A DNA stretch of 64,000 bases, from the NCBI RefSeq assembly GCF_027744825.2, contig NW_026527054.1, positions 1,736,001 to 1,800,000 of the forward strand, read 5' to 3'. The notes beneath the pieces are model-generated. The model saw nothing but the letters and a program-made list of their open reading frames with translations. It did no database searches and had not been told where the DNA came from. The position numbers and the translations under genes were made by a program. The DNA comes from Synchiropus splendidus (lineage: Eukaryota > Chordata > Actinopteri > Syngnathiformes > Callionymidae). This document shows positions 1 to 12,158 of this stretch, piece after piece (within the stretch, counting starts at the first letter, position 1; each line of letters starts with the position of its first letter).

Positions 1-240
1 TTGACTAACCTGAAACTAAATGTAGACAGATTCACACGAGGCTTCCACATTTGGCGATGGGAAGAAAAGTAATGAAAAAAAGTGTCACTTCCTATTTACC
101 CACACATCTTCAATGCCCAACCTCTGTCCTATCCTGCTCTCTACTGACCTAATTATATACCTGCCGGTTAATCAACTCCATGCTGAACAATTAAATGACA
201 TCTAACACACAATCTGTGACCACACATAAGTGGGCGTCAC
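1..240. other. Non-satellite flank at left array edge
   Basis: This stretch has no 188-bp periodicity and no recognisable match to the satellite consensus. It is mixed-composition DNA with no long open frame, no obvious terminal repeat and no target-site duplication that I can see at the junction. Satellite-like sequence begins at about 241 with ACTAGAAAGG, which corresponds to consensus position 146 of the monomer, so the array starts mid-monomer. The bases just before it (232-240) resemble the satellite only weakly. It could be unique sequence or an old dispersed repeat; I do not recognise it. Confidence 0.8.
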
Positions 241-767
241 ACTAGAAAGGCTCTTTTTCCGATAGTTGTGCGTGATATTTTCATGTTCAGAGGCTATTCC
301 GATCAGTGAGTGAACAGTGGAGAAAATGCCTTTTCAGCCCGTCAAAAGCTGGGTTTCAGACCACAAAAAAAAAGTTAACCACCAGATATACCGTTCAGAA
401 ATGTAGGTTTAGTGTTGAATATACAAAAAAGAGTGTTTATCCTATTGTTGCAGATGAAATTTTCATGTTGTGAGGAATCCCAGAGCAGTGAGTGAAGAGA
501 GGAGAAAAAGTGTATTCAGCCCGAGAGAAGCTGAGTTTCTGACCAAGAAAAAAAAAAAAAAGTTGATAACCCCCTGAAATACAGTTGTGAAAAGTAGGTT
601 TAGTGTTTATTATACAAGAAAGAGTGTTTCTCCTATAGTTGCATGAGAAATTTTCCTGTTCACAGGCATCCCAGAGCAGTGAATAAACAGTGCATAAAAT
701 GCATTTTAAGCCAAAGGAAAGGTAGTTTACAGACCGACAAAAATAAAATTATTGACAACCCTCTAAA
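241..767. repeat. Diverged edge monomers, distinct subfamily
   Basis: Phase can still be followed: a partial monomer ends at 283, then units start at 284 (182 bp), 466 (191 bp), 657 (188 bp) and 845. The first three full units share a block absent from the core array (CAGTGAGTGAA or CAGTGAATAAA, near 306, 497 and 678) in place of the core CAAAGTTATGGCACAATG. The A-tract before GTTGATAAC or its equivalent is long: 9 A at 365-373 and 14 A at 548-561, against 5 in the core. The unit at 657 is diverged in its left part but core-like from about 768. This matches the usual picture of old, non-homogenised monomers at a satellite edge. Confidence 0.9.
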
Positions 768-929
768 AACACTTCAGACAGTTTAGATTTGTTCTGTAAC
801 TACTAGAAAACCCCTTTCTTCTATAGTGGAATGTGAAAATGTCATATTCTGAAGCGTCCCTGAGAAGTTGTGACAGAATGCAGAAAACGCGTTTTCAGGC
901 TGAGATCAGGTGGGTTCCGGAACGCCAAA

Positions 930-1465
930 CATAAAAATGTTGATAACTTTCGAAAAACACTTCAGACAGCTTAGATTTGATGTGCAACTATGAGAAAGAC
1001 CCTTTCTGCTATAGTGGGAACTGAAAATTTCATGTTCTGAAGCTTCCATGCAAAGTTATGGCACAATGCAGAAAAAGCGTTTTCAGCCTGAGAAAAGGTC
1101 GATTCCGGAACGCCAAGCATAAAAATGTTGATAACTTTGGAAAAACACTTCAGACAGCTTAGATGTGTTGTATAACTACTGGAAAGATCCTTTCTGCTAT
1201 AGTGGGAAGTGAAAATTTCATGTTCTGAAGCTTCCCTGCAAAGTTATGGCACAATGCAGAAAACGCGTTTTCAGCCTGAGATCAGGTGGGTTCAGGAACG
1301 CCAAAAATAAAAATGTTGATAACTTTGGAAAAGCACTTCAGACAGCTTACATTTCATGTGCAACTACTAGAAAGACCCTTTCTGACATAGTGGGTGGTGA
1401 AAATTCGATGTTCTGAAGCTTCCCTGCAAAGTTATGGCACAATGCGTAAAACGCATTTTCAGCCT
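930..1465. repeat. Duplicated three-monomer segment, mate 2618-3153
   Basis: About 535 bp here recur at 2618-3153, offset 1688 bp (nine monomers less 4 bp). Both copies share rare variants: GGGAACTGAAAATTTC, GCCAAGCAT, TTAGATGTGTTGTATAAC, and a monomer with GACATAGTGGGTGGTG. I see only about one difference, TATGAG against TACGAG, near 1001. Similarity ends abruptly on both sides. Confidence 0.85.
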
Positions 1466-1863
1466 GAGATAAGGTCGATTCCGGAAGGCCAAACATAAAA
1501 ATGTTGATAACTTTGGAAAGACACTTCAGACAGTTGAGATTTGATGTGCAACAACTAGAAGGACCCTTTCTACTATAGCGGGAGGTGAAAATTTCATGTT
1601 AGGAGGCTTCCCTGCAAAGTTATGGCACATTGCAGAAAACACGTTTTCACAATGAGATAAGGTGGGTTCCAGAACGCCAAACATAAAAATGTTCATTACT
1701 TTGGAAAAACACTTCAGACAGCTTAGATTTGATGTGCAACTACAAGAAAGACCCTTTCTGCGATAGTGGGAGGTGAAAATTTCATGTTCTGAAGCTTTAT
1801 GTAAAGTTATGGCACAATGCGTAAAACGCGTTTTCAGCCTGAGATAAGGTCGATTCCGGAACG

Positions 1864-2165
1864 CCAAACATAAAAATGTTCATTACTTTGGAAAAACACT
1901 TCTGACAGCTTAGATTTGATGTGCAACTACTATAAAGACATTTTCTGCTATAGTGGAAGTTTAAAATTTCATGTTCTGAAGCTTCCTTGCAAAGTTATGG
2001 CACAATGCAGAAAACGCATTTTCAGCCTGATATAAGGCGGGTTCAGGAACGCCAAACATAAAAATGTTGATAACTTTGGAAAAACACCAGAAAACTTAGA
2101 TTTGATGTGCAACGACTAGAAAGACCCTTTCTGCTATAGTGCGATGTGACAATTTCATGTTCTAA
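1864..2165. repeat. Duplicated segment, mate about 3363-3665
   Basis: The shared rare variants are TTCATTACTTTGG, CTATAAAGACATTTTC, TGGAAGTTTAAAATTTC and the shortened GGAAAAACACCAGAAAAC. Offset is about 1501 bp. At its right end the first copy switches to a monomer whose best mate lies near 4040-4215 (offset about 1878 bp; shared GCCAGAATGCTTAAAATG), so this region is a mosaic of different source segments. Confidence 0.75.
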
Positions 2166-4533
2166 AGCTTCCCTGCAAAGTTATGCCAGAATGCTTAAAA
2201 TGCGTTTTCAGTCTGAGATAAGGTGGGTTCCGGAACGCCAAACATGAAAATGTTGATAACTTTGGAAAAACATTTCAGACAGCTTAGATTTGATCTGCAA
2301 CTAGTAGAAACACTCTTTCTGCTATAGTGGGAGGTGAAAATTCCATGTTCTGAAGCTTCATGCATAGTTATGGCACAATGCGTAAAACGCGTTTTCAGCC
2401 TTAGATAAGGTCGATTCCGGAACGCCAAACATAAAAATGTTGATAACTTTGGAAAAACACTTCAGACAGCTTAGATTTGATGTTCAACTACTAGAAAGAC
2501 CTTTTCTGCTATAGTGGAAGTTCAAAATTTCATGTTCAGAAGCATCCCTGCAAAGTTATGGCACAATGCGTAAAACGCGTTTTCAGCCTGAAATAAGATC
2601 GATTCCGGAACGCCAAACATAAAAATGTTGATAACTTTCGAAAAACACTTCAGACAGCTTAGATTTGATGTGCAACTACGAGAAAGACCCTTTCTGCTAT
2701 AGTGGGAACTGAAAATTTCATGTTCTGAAGCTTCCATGCAAAGTTATGGCACAATGCAGAAAAAGCGTTTTCAGCCTGAGAAAAGGTCGATTCCGGAACG
2801 CCAAGCATAAAAATGTTGATAACTTTGGAAAAACACTTCAGACAGCTTAGATGTGTTGTATAACTACTGGAAAGATCCTTTCTGCTATAGTGGGAAGTGA
2901 AAATTTCATGTTCTGAAGCTTCCCTGCAAAGTTATGGCACAATGCAGAAAACGCGTTTTCAGCCTGAGATCAGGTGGGTTCAGGAACGCCAAAAATAAAA
3001 ATGTTGATAACTTTGGAAAAGCACTTCAGACAGCTTACATTTCATGTGCAACTACTAGAAAGACCCTTTCTGACATAGTGGGTGGTGAAAATTCGATGTT
3101 CTGAAGCTTCCCTGCAAAGTTATGGCACAATGCGTAAAACGCATTTTCAGCCTGATATAAGGTGGGTTCAGGAACGCCAAAAATAAAAATGTTGATAACT
3201 TTGGAAAAACACTTCAGACAGCTTAGATTTGATGTGCAACTACGAGAAAGACCCTTTCTGCTATAGTGGGAGGTGAAAATTTTATGTTCTGAAGCTTGCC
3301 TGCAAAGTTATGGCACAATGCGTGAAAAGCGTTTTCAGCCTGAGATAAGGTCGATTCCGGAAGGCCAAACATAAAAATGTTCATTACTTTGGAAAAACAC
3401 TTCTGACAGCTTAGATTTGATGTGCAACTACTATAAAGACATTTTCTGCTATAGTGGAAGTTTAAAATTTCATGTTCTGAAGCTTCCTTGCAAAGTTATG
3501 GCACAATGCAGAAAACGCATTGTCAGCCTGATATAAGGTGGGTTCAGGAACGCCAAACATAAAAATGTTGATAACTTTGGAAAAACACCAGAAAACTTAG
3601 ATTTGATGTGCAACGACTAGAAAGACCCTTTCTGCTGTAGTGCGATGTGACAATTTCATGTTCTGAAGCTTCCCTGAGAAGTTATGGCACAATGCAGAAA
3701 ACGCGTTTTCAGCCTGAGATACGGTGTGTTCCGGAACGCCAAGCGTAAAAATGTTGATAACTTTGGAAAAACACTTCAGACAGCTTAGATTTGATGTGCA
3801 ACTACTAGAAAGACAGTTTCTGATATAGTGGGATGTGAAAATTCGATGTTCTGAAGCTTCCCTGCAAAGTTATGGCACAATGCAGAAAACGCATTTTCAG
3901 CCTGAGATAAGGTCGATTCCGGAACGTCAAACATAAAAATGTAGATAACTTTGGAAAAACACTTCGGACAGCTTAGATTAGATGTGCAACTACTAGAAAG
4001 ACCCTTTCTGCTATAGTGGTGGGGTGAAAGTGTCATGTTCTGAAGCTTCCCTGCAAAGTTATGCCAGAATGCTTAAAATGCGTTTTCAGTCTGAGATAAG
4101 GTGGGTTCCGGAACGGCAAACATGAAAATGTTGATAACTTTGGAAAAACATTTCAGACAGCTTAGATTTGATCTGCAACTACTAGAAACACTCTTTCTGC
4201 TATAGTGGGAGGTTAAAATTTCATGTTCTGAAGTTTCCCTGAAAAGTTATGGCACAATGCACAAAAACGCTTTTCAGCCTGAGATAAGGTGAGTTTCGGA
4301 ACGCCAAACATAAAAGTGTTGATAACTTTGGAAAAACACTTCAGACAGCTTAGATTTGATGTGCAACTACTAGAAAGACACTTTCTGTTATGGTGGGTGG
4401 TGAAAATTCGATGTTCTGAAGCTTCCCTGAAAAGTTATGGCGCAATGCGTAAAACGCGTTTTCAGCCTGAAAAAAGGTCGATTCCGGAACGCCAAACATA
4501 AAATTGTTAATAACTTTGGAAAAACACTTCAGA

Positions 4534-5060
4534 CAGCTTAGATTAGATGTGTAACTACTAGAGAGACCCTTTCTGCTATAGTGGGAGGTAAAAATTTCAT
4601 CTTCTGACGCTTCCCTGCAAAGTCATGGCACAATGCAGAAAACGCATTTTCAGCCTGAGATAAGGTCGATACCGGAACGCCAAAGATAAAAATGTAGGTA
4701 ACTTTGGAAAAACACTTCAGACAGCTTAGATTAGATGTGCAACTACTAGAAAGACCCTTTCTGCTATAGTGGGGGGTGCAAATGTCATGTTCTGAAGCTT
4801 CCCTGCAAAGTTATAGCGCAATGCGTAAAACGCGTTTTCAGCCTGAGATAAGGTGGTTCCCGGAACGCCAAACATAAATATCTTGATATCTTTGGAAAAA
4901 CACTTCAGACAGCTTAGATTAGATGTGTAACTACTAGAGAGACCCTTTCTGCTATAGTGGGAGGTAAAAATTTCATCTTCTGACCCTTCCCTGCAAAGTC
5001 ATGGCACAATGCAGAAAACGCATTTTCAGCCTGAGATAAGGTCGATACCGGAACGCCAAA
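4534..5060. repeat. Dimer (376 bp) duplication
   Basis: The segment beginning at 4534 with GATTAGATGTGTAAC, ACTAGAGAGACC and TTCATCTTCTGAC recurs 376 bp later (from about 4910). Both copies continue through CAAAGTCATGGCACAATG and GGTCGATACCGG. The offset is exactly two monomers, so this is a local dimeric amplification. Confidence 0.8.
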
Positions 5061-5574
5061 CATAAATATCATGATATCTTTGGAAAAACACTTCAGACAG
5101 CTTAGATTTGATGTGGAGCTACTAGAAAGACCCTTTCTGTTATAGTGGCATGTGAAAATTTCATGTTCTGAAGCTTCCCAGCAAATTAATGGCGCAATGC
5201 AGAAAACGCGTTTTCAGCCAGAGATAAGGTCGATTCCGGAACGCCAAACATAAAAATGTTGATAACTTTATAAAAACACTTCAGACAGCCGAGATTTGAT
5301 GTGCAACTACTGGAAAGACCCTTTCTGCTTTAGTGGGAGGTGAAAATTTCATGTTCTGAAGCTTCCCTGCAAAGCTATAGCACAATGCAGAAAAGGCGTT
5401 TTCAGTCAGACATAAGGTGGGTTCCGGAACGCCAAACATAAAAATGTTGATAACTTTGGAAAATCACTTCAGACAGCCTAGATTTGATGCGCAACTACTA
5501 GAAAAACCCTTTCTGATATAGTGGGTGGTGAAAATTCCATGTTCTGAAGCTTCCCTGCAAAGTTATGGCACAAT

Positions 5575-7477
5575 GCAGAAAACACGTTTTCAGCCTGAGA
5601 TAAGGTGGGTTCCGGAACGCCAACCACAAAAATGTTGATAACTTTGGAAAAACACTTCAGACAACTTAGATTTGATGTGCAACTACTAGAAAGACCCTTT
5701 CTGCTATAGTGGGATGTGAAAATTTCATGTTCTGAAGCTTCCCTTAGAAGTGATGGCACAAGGCAGAAAACTCGTTTTCAGCCTGAGATAACGTGGGTTC
5801 CGCAACACCAAAAATAAAAATGTTGATAACTTTGGAAAAACGTTTCAGACAGCTTAGATTTCATGTGCAACTGCTAGAAAGACCCTTTCTGCTATAGTGG
5901 GTGGTGATAATTTCATGTTCTGAAGCTTCCCTGCAAAGTTATGGCACAATGCAGAAAACGCGTTTTTAGCCTGAGATAAGGTCGATTCCGGAACGCCAAA
6001 CATAAAAATGTTCATAACTTTGGAAAAACACTTCAGACAGCTTAGATTTGATGTGCAACTACTAGAAAGACCATTTCTGCTATAGCGGCAGCTGAAAATT
6101 TCATGTTCTGTAGCTTCCCTGCAAATTTATGGCACAATGCAGAAAACGCGGTTTTAGCCTGAGATAAGGTGGGTTCCGGAACGCCAAACATAAAAATGTT
6201 GATAACTTTGTAAAAACACTTCAGACAGCTTAGATATGATGTGCAACTACTAGAAAGACTCTTTCTGCTAACGTGGGAGGTGAAAATTTCATGTTCTGAA
6301 GCTTCCCTGCAAAGTTATGGCACAATGCAGAAAACACGTTTTGAGCCTGAGATAAGGTGGGTTCCGGAACGCCAAACATAAAAATGTTGATGACTTTGGA
6401 AAAACAATTCAGACAGCTTAGATTTGATGTGCAACTACTAGAAAAACCCTTTCTGCTATAGAGGGATGTGAAAATTTCATGTTCTGAAGCTTCCCTGCAA
6501 AGTTATGGCACAATGCAGAAAACGCGTTTTCAGCCTGAGATAAGGTGGGTTCCGGAACGCCAACCACAAAAATGTTGATAACTTTGGAAAAACACTTCAG
6601 ACAACTTAGATTTGATGTGCAACTACTAGAAAGACCCTTTCTGCTATAGTGGGATGTGAAAATTTCATGTTCTGAAGCTTCCCTTAGAATTGATGGCACA
6701 AGGCAGAAAACTCGTTTTCAGCCTGAGATAACGTGGGTTCCGCAACACCAAAAATAAAAATGTTGATAACTTTGGAAAAACGTTTCAGACAGCTTAGATT
6801 TCATGTGCAACTGCTAGAAAGACCCTTTCTGCTATAGTGGGTCGTGATAATTTCATGTTCTGAAGCTTCCCTGCAAAGTTATGGCACAATGCAGAAAACG
6901 CGTTTTTAGCCTGAGATAAGGTCGATTCCGGAACGCCAAACATAAAAATGTTCATAACTTTGGAAAAACACTTCAGACAGCTTAGATTTGATGTGCAACT
7001 ACTAGAAAGACCATTTCTGCTATAGCGGCAGCTGAAAATTTCATGTTCTGTAGCTTCCCTGCAAATTTATGGCACAATGCAGAAAACGCGGTTTTAGCCT
7101 GAGATAAGGTGGGTTCCGGAACGCCAAACATAAAAATGTTGATAACTTTGTAAAAACACTTCAGACAGCTTAGATATGATGTGCAACTACTAGAAAGACT
7201 CTTTCTGCTAACGTGGGAGGTGAAAATTTCATGTTCTGAAGCTTCCCTGCAAAGTTATGGCACAATGCAGAAAACACGTTTTGAGCCTGAGATAAGGTGG
7301 GTTCCGGAACGCCAAACATAAAAATGTTGATGACTTTGGAAAAACAATTCAGACAGCTTAGATTTGATGTGCAACTACTAGAAAAACCCTTTCTGCTATA
7401 GAGGGATGTGAAAATTTCATGTTCTGAAGCTTCCCTGCAAAGTTATGGCACAATGCAGAAAACGCGTTTTCAGCCTG
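5575..7477. repeat. Tandem 5-mer duplication (940 bp)
   Basis: Positions 5575-6537 repeat at 6515-7477, offset 940 bp (5 x 188). Both copies carry AAGGCAGAAAACTCG, CCGCAACACCAAAAAT, AACGTTTCAGACAGC, TATAGCGGCAGCTG and CTAACGTGGGAGG. Similarity stops where the first copy has TGAGATAAGGTGGG and the second TGAAGTAAGGTCGAG. The copies look nearly identical, so the event is recent relative to monomer divergence. Confidence 0.88.
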
Positions 7478-8210
7478 AAGTAAGGTCGAGTCCGGAACGC
7501 CAAACATAAAAATGTTGATAACTTTGGAAAAACACTTCAGACAGCTTAGATTTGATGTGCAACTACTAGAAAGACCCTTTCTGCTATAGTGGGTGGTAAA
7601 AATTCCATGTTCTGAAGCTTCCCTGCAAAGTTATGGCACAATGAGTAAAGTGCGTTTTCAGCCTGAGATAAGGTCGATTCCGGAACGCCAAACATAAAAA
7701 TATTGATAACTTTTGAAAAACACTTCAGACAGCTTAGATTAGATGGGCAACTACTACAAAGACAATATTTGCTATAGTGGGATGTGAAAATTTCATGTTC
7801 TGAAGCTTCCTTTCAAAGTTATGTCACAATGCAGAAAACGCGGTTTTAGCCTGAGATTAGGTCTATTCCAGAACGGCAAATATAAAAATGTTGATAACTT
7901 TGGAAAAACACTTCAGACAGCTTAGATTTGATGTGCAACTACTAGAAAGACCATTTCTGCTATAGTCGGAGGTGAACATTCCATGTTCTGAAGCTTCCGT
8001 GCAAAGTTATGGCACAATGCAGAAAACACGTTTTGAGCCTGAGATAAGGTGGGTTCCGGAACGCCAAACATAAAAATGTTGATAACTTTGTAAAAAACAC
8101 TTCAGACAGCTTAGATATGATGTGCAACTACTAGAAAGACTCTTTCTGCTAACGTGGGAGGTGAACATTTCATGTTCTGAAGCTTCCCTGCAAAGTTATG
8201 GCAGAATGGA

Positions 8211-8228
8211 GAAAACGCAAGCGTTTTC
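8211..8228. repeat. Enlarged palindrome in 192-bp monomer (copy 1)
   Basis: The usual 14-bp GAAAACGCGTTTTC is replaced by GAAAACGCAAGCGTTTTC, an 8-bp stem with an AA centre, by a 4-bp insertion. The same variant lies at 9908-9925, 14515-14532, 17096-17113 and 27720-27737, always after GCAGAATGGA. This identifies one monomer lineage spread over 19 kb. Confidence 0.92.
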
Positions 8229-9907
8229 AGCCTGAAATAAGGTGGGTTCCAGAACGCCAAACATAAAATTGTTGATAACTATGGAAAAACACTTCAAACA
8301 GCTTAGATTTGATGTGCAAGTACTAGAAAGACCCTTTCTGCTATAGTGCGAGGTTAAAATTTCATGTTCGGAAGCTTTCATGCAAAGTTATGGTACAATG
8401 CGTAACACGCGTTTTCAGCCTGAGATAAGGTCGATTCCGGAACGCCAAACATAAAAATGTTGATAACTTTCGAAAAACAGTTCAGACAGCTTAGATTTGA
8501 TGTGCAACTACTAGAAAGACCCTTTCTGCTATTGTGGGAGGTCAAAATTTTATGTTCTGAAGCTTACCTGCAAAGTTATGGCACAATGCAGAAAACGATT
8601 TTTCATCCTGAGATAAGGTCGATTCCGGAACGCTAAACATAAAAATGTTGATATCTTTTGAAAAACACTTCAGACAGCTTAGATTTGTTGCGCAACTACT
8701 AAAAAGACACTTTCTGCTATAGTGGGAGGTTAAAATTTCATGTTCGGAAGCTTTCATGCAAAGTTATGGTACAATGCGTAAAACGCGTTTTCAGCCTGAG
8801 ATAAGGTGGGTTCCGGAACGCCAAACATAAAAATGTTGATAACTTTGTAAAAACACTTCAGACAGCTTAGATATGATGTGCAACTACTGGAAAGACTCTT
8901 TCTGCTAACGTGGGAGGTGAAAATTTCATGTTCTGAAGCTTCCCTGCAAAGTTATGGCACAATGCAGAAAACACGTTTTGAGCCTGAGATAAGGTGGGTT
9001 CCGGAACGCCAAACATAAAAATGTTGATGACTTTGGAAAAACAATTCAGACAGCTTAGATTTGATGTGCAACTACTAGAAAAACCCTTTCTGCTATAGAG
9101 GGATGTGAAAATTTCATGTTCTGAAGCTTCCCTGCAAAGTTATGGCACAATGCAGAAAACGCGTTTTCAGCCTGAAGTAAGGTCGAGTCCGGAACGCCAA
9201 ACATAAAAATGTTGATAACTTTGGAAAAACACTTCAGACAGCTTAGATTTGATGTGCAAATACTAGAAAGACCCTTTCTGCTATAGTGGGTGGTAAAAAT
9301 TCCATGTTCTGAAGCTTCCCTGCAAAGTTATGGCACAATGAGTAAAGTGCGTTTTCAGCCTGAGATAAGGTCGATTCCGGAACGCCAAACATAAAAATAT
9401 TGATAACTTTTGAAAAACACTTCAGACAGCTTAGATTAGATGGGCAACTACTACAAAGACAATATTTGCTATAGTGGGATGTGAAAATTTCATGTTCTGA
9501 AGCTTCCTTGCAAAGTTATGTCACAATGCAGAAAACGCGGTTTTAGCCTGAGATTAGGTCTATTCCAGAACGGCAAATATAAAAATGTTGATAACTTTGG
9601 AAAAACACTTCAGACAGCTTAGATTTGAAGTGCAACTACTAGAAAGACCATTTCTGCTATAGTCGGAGGTGAACATTCCATGTTCTGAAGCTTCCGTGCA
9701 AAGTTATGGCACAATGCAGAAAACACGTTTGGAGCCTGAGATAAGGTGGGTTCCGGAACGCCAAACATAAAAATGTTGATAACTTTGTAAAAAACACTTC
9801 AGACAGCTTAGATATGATGTGCAACTACTAGAAAGACTCTTTCTGCTAACGTGGGAGGTGAACATTTCATGTTCTGAAGCTTCCCTGCAAAGTTATGGCA
9901 GAATGGA

Positions 9908-9925
9908 GAAAACGCAAGCGTTTTC
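9908..9925. repeat. Enlarged palindrome monomer (copy 2)
   Basis: This is the 1697-bp tandem copy of the variant at 8211-8228, identical over the palindrome and its flanks. Confidence 0.92.
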
Positions 9926-10625
9926 AGCCTGAAATAAGGTGGGTTCCAGAACGCCAAACATAAAATTGTTGATAACTATGGAAAAACACTTCAAACAGCT
10001 TAGATTTGATGTGCAAGTACTAGAAAGACCCTTTCTGCTATAGTGCGAGGTTAAAATTTCATGTTCGGAAGCTTTCATGCAAAGTTATGGTACAATGCGT
10101 AACACGCGTTTTCAGCCTGAGATAAGGTCGATTCCGGAACGCCAAACATAAAAATGTTGATAACTTTCGAAAAACAATTCAGACAGCTTAGATTTGATGT
10201 GCAACTACTAGAAAGACCCTTTCTGCTATTGTGGGAGGTCCAAATTTTATGTTCTGAAGCTTACCTGCAAAGTTATGGCACAATGCAGAAAACGATTTTT
10301 CATCCTGAGATAAGGTCGATTCCGGAACGCTAAACATAAAAATGTTGATATCTTTTGAAAAACACTTCAGACAGCTTAGATTTGTTGCGCAACTACTAAA
10401 AAGACACTTTCTGCTATAGTGGGAGGTTAAAATTTCATGTTCGGAAGCTTTCATGCAAAGTTATGGTACAATGCGTAAAACGCGTTTTCAGCCTGAGATA
10501 AGGTCGATTCCGGAACGCCAAACATAAAAATGTTGATAACTTTCGAAAAACAGTTCAGACAGCTTAGATTTGATGTGCAACTATTAGAAAGACCCTTTCT
10601 GCTAAAGTGGGAGCTCAAAATTTCA

Positions 10626-10758
10626 TGTTCTGAAGCTTACCTGCAAAGTTATGGCACAATGCAGAAAACGATTTTTGGAAAAACACTTCAGACAGCTTAG
10701 ATTTGTTGTGCAAGTACTAAAATGACCCTTTCTGCTATAGTGGGAGGTGAACATTTCA
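10626..10758. repeat. 133-bp deleted monomer (copy 1)
   Basis: The monomer loses 55 bp by joining GAAAACGATTTT directly to TGGAAAAACACTTC, consensus about 51 to 106. The junction is identical at 15233-15365 and 20781-20913, so all three descend from one deletion. The deleted part contains the TTCCGGAA palindrome and the AACAT dyad. Confidence 0.92.
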
Positions 10759-11698
10759 TGTTCTGAGGCTTCCCTGCAAAGTTATGGCACGATGCAGAAA
10801 ACGTGTTTTCAGCCTGAGATAAGGTTGGTTCCGGAACGCCAAACATAAAAATGTTGATAACTTTGGAAAAACACTTCAGACAGCTTAGATTTGATGTGCA
10901 ACTACTAGAAAGACCGTTTCTGCTATAGTGTGAGGTTAAAATTTCATGTTCGGAAGCTTTCATGCAAAGTTATGGTACAATGCGTAAAACGCGTTTTCAG
11001 CCTGAGATAAGGTCGATTCCGGAACGCCAAACATAAAAATGTTGATAACTTTGGAAAAACACATCAGACAGCTTAGATTTGATGTGCAACTACCAGAAAG
11101 ACCCTTTCTGCTATAGTGGGAGGTCAAAATTATATGCTCTGAAGCTTCCCTGCAAAGTTATGGGACAATGCAGATAACGATTTTTCATCCTGAGATAAGG
11201 TTGGTTCCGGAACGCAAAACATAAAAATGTTGATAACTTTGGAAATACACTTCAGACAGCTTAGATTTGGTGTGCAACTACTAAAAAGACCCTTTCTGCT
11301 ATAGTGGGAGGTGCAAATTTCATGTTCGGAAGCATCCATGCAAAGTTATGGCACAATGCAGAAAACGCGTTTTCAGCCTGAGATAAAGTTGATTCCGGAA
11401 CGCCAAACCTAAAAATGTTGATAACTTTGGAAAAACACTTCAGACAGCTTAAATTTGATGTGCAACTACTAGAAAGACCGTTTCTGCTATAGTGGGAGGT
11501 GAACATTTCATGTTCTGAAGCTTCCCTGTAAAGTTATGGCACAATGCGTAAAACGCGTTTTGAGCCTGAGATAAGGTCGATTCCGGAACGCCAAACATAA
11601 AAATGTTGATAACTTTCGAAAAACACTTCAGGCAGCTTAGATTTGATGTGCAACTGCTACAAACACCCTTTTTGTTGTAGTGGGAGGTGAAAATTTCA

Positions 11699-11844
11699 TG
11701 TTCTGAAGCTTTCATGCAAAGTTATGGGACAATGCGTAAAACGCGTTTTCAGCCTGAGATAAGGTCGATAAGCTCAGACAGCTTAGATTTGATGTGCAAC
11801 TACTAAAAAGACCCTTTCTGCTATAGTGGGAGGTGCAAATTTCA
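11699..11844. repeat. 146-bp deleted monomer (copy 1)
   Basis: A 42-bp net deletion joins GGTCGAT to AAGCTCAGACAGC, removing TTCCGGAA, the AACAT dyad and most of the segment to consensus 118. The identical junction is at 19506-19651. It accounts for the 1650-bp (1692 minus 42) spacing between landmarks at 11130 and 12780. Confidence 0.92.
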
Positions 11845-12158
11845 TGTTCGGAAGCATCCATGCAAAGTTATGTCACATTGCAGAAAACGCGTTTTCAGCC
11901 TGAGATAAGGTTGATTCTGGAACGCCAAACATAAAAATGCTGATAACTTTGGAAAAACACTTCAGACAGCTTAAATTTGATGTGCAACTACTAGAAAGAC
12001 CCTTTCTGCTATAGTGGGAGGTGAACATTTCATGTTCTGAAGCTTCCCTGTAAAGTTATGGCACAATGCGTAAAACGCGTTTTGAGCCTGAGATAAGGTC
12101 GATTACGGAACGCCAAACATAAAAATGTTGATAACTTTCGAAAAACTCTTCAGACAGC

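Larger units (their letters stand above)
768..5480. repeat. Left core domain, mixed monomers
   Basis: These monomers match the consensus closely in length but are heterogeneous at many sites, with no single higher-order period. Two haplotypes at consensus 68 and 70 (TCGATT versus TGGGTT) alternate irregularly. Local duplications of one to three monomers are visible at offsets near 376, 1501, 1688 and 1878 bp and are listed separately. Nothing other than satellite is present. Short open frames on both strands are frame artefacts of the repeat. Confidence 0.9.
7101..10502. repeat. Tandem 9-mer duplication (1697 bp)
   Basis: Positions 7101-8805 repeat at 8798-10502, offset 1697 bp: nine monomers plus small indels, including a 4-bp insertion in one monomer and an extra A in GTAAAAAACAC. 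Differences I see are few, for example TTTCAAAG/TTGCAAAG, AAACAG/AAACAA and GTCAAAATTTT/GTCCAAATTTT. The unit overlaps the right copy of the 5-mer duplication, so the 9-mer event is probably the later one. Confidence 0.9.

Noticed and set aside
548..561. A-tract of 14 as the tail of an inserted retroelement.
   Set aside because: It sits at the same monomer phase as the A9 run at 365-373 and the A5 of the core, and satellite continues on both sides. It is an expanded internal A-tract, not an insertion tail.
9893..10078. Apparent small cysteine-rich peptide family on the minus strand.
   Set aside because: The cysteines come from fixed repeat positions read in one frame (near TGTGCAAC and AAGCTGTC). 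Deletions and frame shifts are tolerated freely between copies, as expected for non-coding satellite.
11699..11844. The 146-bp monomer as a nucleosome-core-sized functional unit.
   Set aside because: The length equals a nucleosome core by coincidence. Only two copies exist, they share one deletion junction, and neighbours are ordinary 188-bp units.
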